64,000 nucleotides of DNA. It comes from Anniella stebbinsi (lineage: Eukaryota; Chordata; Lepidosauria; Squamata; Anniellidae). The notes beneath the pieces were generated by a model. It did no database searches. It saw only the letters and a list, made by a program, of their open reading frames with translations, and was not told the DNA's origin. The stretch spans positions 14,035,501-14,099,500 of the forward strand of contig JARDYH010000001.1 of NCBI GenBank assembly GCA_029215795.1. Reading direction: 5' to 3'. This document shows positions 59,866-64,000 of this stretch, piece after piece. Every line of letters begins with the position of its first letter. Positions within the stretch are counted from its first letter, which is position 1. The translations under genes and the position numbers were made by a program.

Positions 59866-60163
59866 AAACCTCTTTCAGCAGAGAGCTGAGTTCTATTTTG
59901 GAGGAGCTACCAAGAACTGGGATGAAGGCAAAAGGGGATGGGACCAAAGGCAAAAAGGGCATTTTCAAAATACCAGCATATTTTAGCTAAAAGCTCTCAT
60001 TGCCATTAGCTAAGCCTTAACGGTATTTCAACCTATTAGAATGGGAAACAAAATGCAAAAGCCAGTAAGCCACCAACGCTCATTGGTTGAACAAATGGAT
60101 GGGGCCATGTGGGGAACCCTATAGGACCAGATTGGGCTCTCGGGTGTGAGGTTCAACACCCTG
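59866..60163. mobile_element. hAT-like MITE with 8-bp target duplication
   Basis: The left aggagtgtcaaacctc and the right gaggttcaacaccctg are inverted. The flanks tcttaagg and ccttaaag agree at six of eight positions. It has the same CAGGGTGTTGAACCTC terminus as the element at 1601. There is no transposase. Confidence 0.65.
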
Positions 60164-61309
60164 CCTTAAAGCTTCACATGAGCAACTGACTTCTTCAAAG
60201 TAGAAATACTGTTCCACTCAAGAGCTCAGTGTAATTGTAACATTTTGTGGTCTACTCTTCAGAGGCAGTTGATAGAAGATCTGCCATTAAGCTCCCAGAG
60301 TTGGTGCTTATGGCAATTCTTTAGGTTTAAGAAGCAGAAATAACTGGTTCAGTTGTTCTATGCAACCTGTGGAGGATGTGGTGAATAAGGCATCTGAGCT
60401 AACCCATTTGGCCCTTGTGTACTGTCATACTAGCCATTAACACACAGCACAACTTTATGTAGAAGCTGTGACCGGCTTTGTTCCACTTTACCTAGTGGGT
60501 TGTTGTAGGTGTTACAGAACACACATCTGCTTGTGCCATAAGAGCCACATCCACATTAGGATTGGATTGCCCATCAGGTTGTGGATAATTAACTCCCTAT
60601 TACTACTTGCCTATTCTTCATTTTCTATTCTTTGGTGCCTTGATAAAAGGTTGCATATTTATTTACTTTGCCATGTCTTAAGGTACTAGTACTAAAAGGG
60701 GATACAGGAGAACAGCCTCTTCCCTGTCATAAACTCTTCTAAAAACAGCCTCCCACTTTGAGAAAAGGTGTGAACATAATATTATATGTAGTCTCATTAT
60801 TCTCTCTTTTAGACATTCAGATGCATTTATTAATTCAAGTGGCGGGACATCTAAAACATAAAATCAAATTTATTAACATCTATTTTGCCCAATGTTTTGT
60901 TGAAGTAGTACTGCTGGAATTTAGGTTTTTGCTGCAGTACACAAACCTCTAATAGGCTATTCCCAAAAGATATAATTTTGACTGCAGCTGTTAAAATGTA
61001 TGCCTAATTAATTTTTTTGGTTCTTGTCTTTGCATGCACTAATATACAATATACCCTTAGCAAAATAATTCTTAATTTCTTCATATTAAAATATTATGGA
61101 TATATACAATTAAAATGCTGTCTTGAGTTCTCTGCTTTTACAGATTGTTGAGATCTGTTTATAAATATTTTCTATGTCTTACATTAAGTATCTTTTAACA
61201 GTTACTAACTGCTAAACACATGGCTAGTTGTGTGAAATGCTTCAGCTTACTCATTTTGCTTTTTTTTTTTTTTTTTTGCTCTCTGCTCTCCGTTGATCAC
61301 TGCATGCAG

Positions 61310-61330
61310 TTTATCGGATGTAAAGTTCCG
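61310..61330 (+). CDS. DIAPH2: Probable DIAPH2 microexon (21 nt, 7 codons)
   Basis: This is a 21-nt phase-0 exon candidate encoding FIGCKVP, which would be residues 144-150. Seen in sequence: a T17 tract, then CT- and TGC-rich sequence (gctctctgctctcc), a branch-point-like gttgatcac, the acceptor tgcatgcag, and a perfect gtgagt donor. TGCATG (the RBFOX motif) occurs at 61365-61370 and 61430-61435 downstream and overlaps the acceptor at 61301-61306. I have an unverified memory of some vertebrate DIAPH2 isoforms with a similar 7-residue insert (IVGSKVT) after ATAKS, which would support orthology. The insert would fall inside the Rho-binding region. The alternative is a chance pairing of splice-like signals. 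Confidence 0.62.
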
Positions 61331-64000
61331 GTGAGTATGAATGTAGTCCCTCATAACTTGCAGATGCATGACATAACAGAAGAAAAATGTGCAGGTTGTT
61401 TGCCATTGCTTTACTTTATATTGGCTACTTGCATGTTTCTTTAATCTGTCATAGCAGATAGATTTTTTATTGTTATTTTGGCATGAAAATTTTGAACAGT
61501 GAAATTAAGTGTAAAGTCAAGTTTTCATTCCAAGCTTCCTATAACAAATCCACAGCTTCTTGAATTCAACTGAATCCTTGAATGGTAACATTGGGAGTAT
61601 GGCTGATGACTTCAGTATCGCAAGTCCAATAGTTTGAGGATGGAACTAACTCTGAAACAGTTGTGAATTGCCTTTTATTGTGATATTGTGGTGGTGTAAT
61701 GTGGGTCTGTATGCCTGTGAAATATGGTTTTCTTGCTTCTTACTTCAGGGTCAAAATAATTGCACTCCTTTCGTGTTCCAATACCTGGTTTGATGGAATG
61801 AAAAGTTAAAGTGTGTGTGTTCATATATATGTTTTGTGGCTATCCAGCCTTTCCTACCCATGTCCCTGATGCAATTTGCAAGAGGCACTTTGCTTCCCTT
61901 TGTTGCCAATTACCAAAGTAAACTCTTTCTAGAAACCATATTGCTGGATTTCTGGCAACAATATTGGTGGATCTCTTTAGGGACCCAGGAAGGTACAATG
62001 AGGGAACCTATATGTTGCATTTGAAAGTATTTTCTTAATAGTTTGAATGTCCATCGTTGCTGCATCAGATGTTGACCATTATGCTGCAGTAGTGATTTTG
62101 CAATCCTAAGAAGGTATGTGCATTTTTAAGATCCCAAAAGCTGATGGCCAAACTGTACTGAATGATAAAAATACTTTTCTCTCTCTCTCTCATAAACTGT
62201 TTTTGTACATCACAAGTCGTGATGAAATTTTAATTCCTTGTAGTTAATATTGCTATTAACAAATTTACAAGGTAAGATGTTCCATGACATAAAGTCACAA
62301 GGCTTATAATTTCAATCAGAGTAGTCAATCAGAGTAGTAATGTGTACAAAAGCTGGTTGTCTATAGCTCTTGCTATTTATTCCCTTTCTTCTCTTAAATT
62401 ACTTGCTATTTAAGGGAGATTTCTTTAATGTGTGTTCAGACATTATGGGTAATTGAGTATGGGTGGTTTCAATCAGAGTTTAATGTAACAAAACATGGAA
62501 TTAGAGCAATTAATTTCTTCACTCAAAATGGAACATATCCTGGGAATAAAGCTGGTTCAAAATGCATCCTTATTTGTAGGTGTAAAAAACTGCAGTTGAA
62601 TATGTTTCCTTCCAAATCTGAGCAGTCAGCTGCCTCACAAAAAAGCATAAAATAAAATTCCTAAACAGTGTTCACTTTTTGTATGATGAAATACTGGAAT
62701 TGTCACTAGCGTACGGTTTCTATTTGGCTTTATTCCTCTTGATACTTATCCTAGAATGATGGTGTGACAGGTGTGTGTCTGTGCACGTGCTGTTTGAGTA
62801 TCATCCCCTCTGGCCATGTAGTTTCTGTCTTTCTACTCTCTTCCTGCCACCATCTGTTACTTGTTTAAACCTAAATCGGGCCAGCAAGACTCCTAGTGAC
62901 TTAAGTTTATTTAATTGGCAGTTGGGAGAGTGGTAGCCAAGCTCCCAATCTCCTGCTAGTTAGCTTCAGCCTATTGCTTTTATCTTCCATTAACTCAAAA
63001 CTGGTAGAAACACAACCCTTTAGATTTATAAGAATCCAGTCCAGCTCAGGAATCATAAAATCCTACACTAAATAAAATCCTACACTAGACTACTACATTG
63101 AGCAGTCTAATGGAGCAAGTGCTTCCTTGAGGGGTCAGCCCAGTCATCTGAAGCCTCTTGAGGTGGTTGAAAGATGAGTGACAACTCCTAAGGAATAATA
63201 TTCCGTCTTTCCTGGAACCTAATCAGTACCGTCTTGAATGACAGCTGGGGAATGATTAGTGAAGAGTATGTCCACGTAGGCAAAGGATGCTAGAGGAAAA
63301 GGCAATTAATGCCAACAATCCCCTCTAGAAGGTGAGAAATAGGATGGACATGACTAGGCTTTTCCTGCCAGACAGCTACTGGATTAAAAGGGGTGCTGGT
63401 TAGGTATATGACTGGCAGGGCATCAGGAAATGGTGTCTGTTATTCCAGCCAACTATGTGGACGACTTCAAATTGCAAGCTTTCTGGGGTTAGTAATGTGT
63501 GACAGCTGGTGCTTAGAACTGCATGCACATGCTGTTCGAATTATTCTTCATCTTGAACAAAAGAACAACACCCAAAAGTAAAACTGTTGATTATAAAGGT
63601 TCATTATCCACCCTGCTTCTTGATGCAGGATAGGATTTGATTTTTCTGTTGATATGTAGTACTAATTGCCTTTGGAAAAAAAACCTTTAATTTTCAAATT
63701 AAAATTTGAAGCGATCAAAATTGGGCACAATCCATCCAAGTTTAAATCTTAACACATGCATAAGTCTTTCAGTGAAATCAGTGGACTCAAGTATTCTGAA
63801 TTTTGGCTAGATCAGGCCCAGTGTCTTCTTTACTCCATAACTGTAACATACCTCTTTGTTACTAGAATTATTGGTGCTTCTTCATAAATTCCGTCATAGA
63901 GAAAGTAGTTGTTTGGAATGAAATGGTGGACTGGAGTAAAATTAATTTTCTTCATCTATAAGTTGTGGCTGTAAGTGTAATGATCCAAAAGATTCTTGGT
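61331..64000 (+). other. DIAPH2: DIAPH2 intron sequence to the window edge
   Basis: AT-rich intronic DNA follows the microexon donor. It contains TGCATG motifs near its start, a short CT microsatellite near 62180 and a possible old MITE end near 63720-63825. I see no further coding exon. Confidence 0.75.

Larger units (their letters stand above)
55665..61309 (+). other. DIAPH2: DIAPH2 intron 4
   Basis: This intron begins gtaagt. It ends in a T17 tract followed by a CT-rich stretch and tgcatgcag if the 21-nt microexon is real; otherwise it runs on past the window edge. It carries two tRNA-type SINEs (56162 and 56846), a hAT-like MITE (59866) and otherwise plain AT-rich intron sequence. No other DIAPH2-like exon was found in it. 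Confidence 0.75.

Noticed and set aside
1..64000. A previously undescribed multi-gene system
   Set aside because: The only coding gene is the 5' part of DIAPH2. Everything else is intergenic or intronic DNA with known classes of mobile elements and candidate regulatory blocks.

Overview
The window is vertebrate nuclear DNA, most likely from a squamate reptile (lizard). It is AT-rich and gene-poor, split by introns, and full of LINE debris (L2, CR1 and some L1), two tRNA-derived SINE families, many short foldback DNA transposons (MITEs) and microsatellites. There are no operons, ribosome binding sites or other prokaryotic features. The squamate call rests on this repeat mix and is an inference.

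There is one protein-coding gene that I can support: the 5' end of DIAPH2, on the + strand. DIAPH2 is a Diaphanous-related formin, a Rho-GTPase-regulated actin and microtubule assembly factor. A CpG-island promoter with NRF1-type and ETS-type motifs lies at about 33.6-34.6 kb. Exon 1, with the start codon, is at 34135-34248. Exon 2 (33 nt) is at 51334-51366, exon 3 at 53011-53187 and exon 4 at 55560-55664. A probable 21-nt microexon lies at 61310-61330. All the junctions are phase 0, and the joined reading frame follows DIAPH2 from the initiator methionine into the GTPase-binding domain. The rest of the gene (FH3, FH1, FH2, DAD) lies beyond the right edge.

Region 1-33.4 kb is intergenic sequence upstream of DIAPH2. 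It holds LINE 3' fragments, SINEs, MITEs and several repeat-free AT-rich blocks that could be conserved non-coding elements (about 350-900, 3400-3920, 8560-9290, 18000-18990 and 28480-28880). Region 34.2-64 kb is mostly DIAPH2 introns with the same repeat families.

The most interesting items are: (a) the 21-nt phase-0 microexon, with a UGC-rich 3' splice site and two downstream TGCATG (RBFOX) motifs, placed inside the Rho-binding region; (b) a foldback MITE at 19331-19763 whose interior has amplified into four 42-bp units; (c) a family of foldback elements sharing a terminus like GGCTGAATTCGGAC, one of them nested in an L1 fragment; and (d) an out-of-frame upstream ORF that overlaps the DIAPH2 start codon. 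I found no evidence of a novel multi-gene system.
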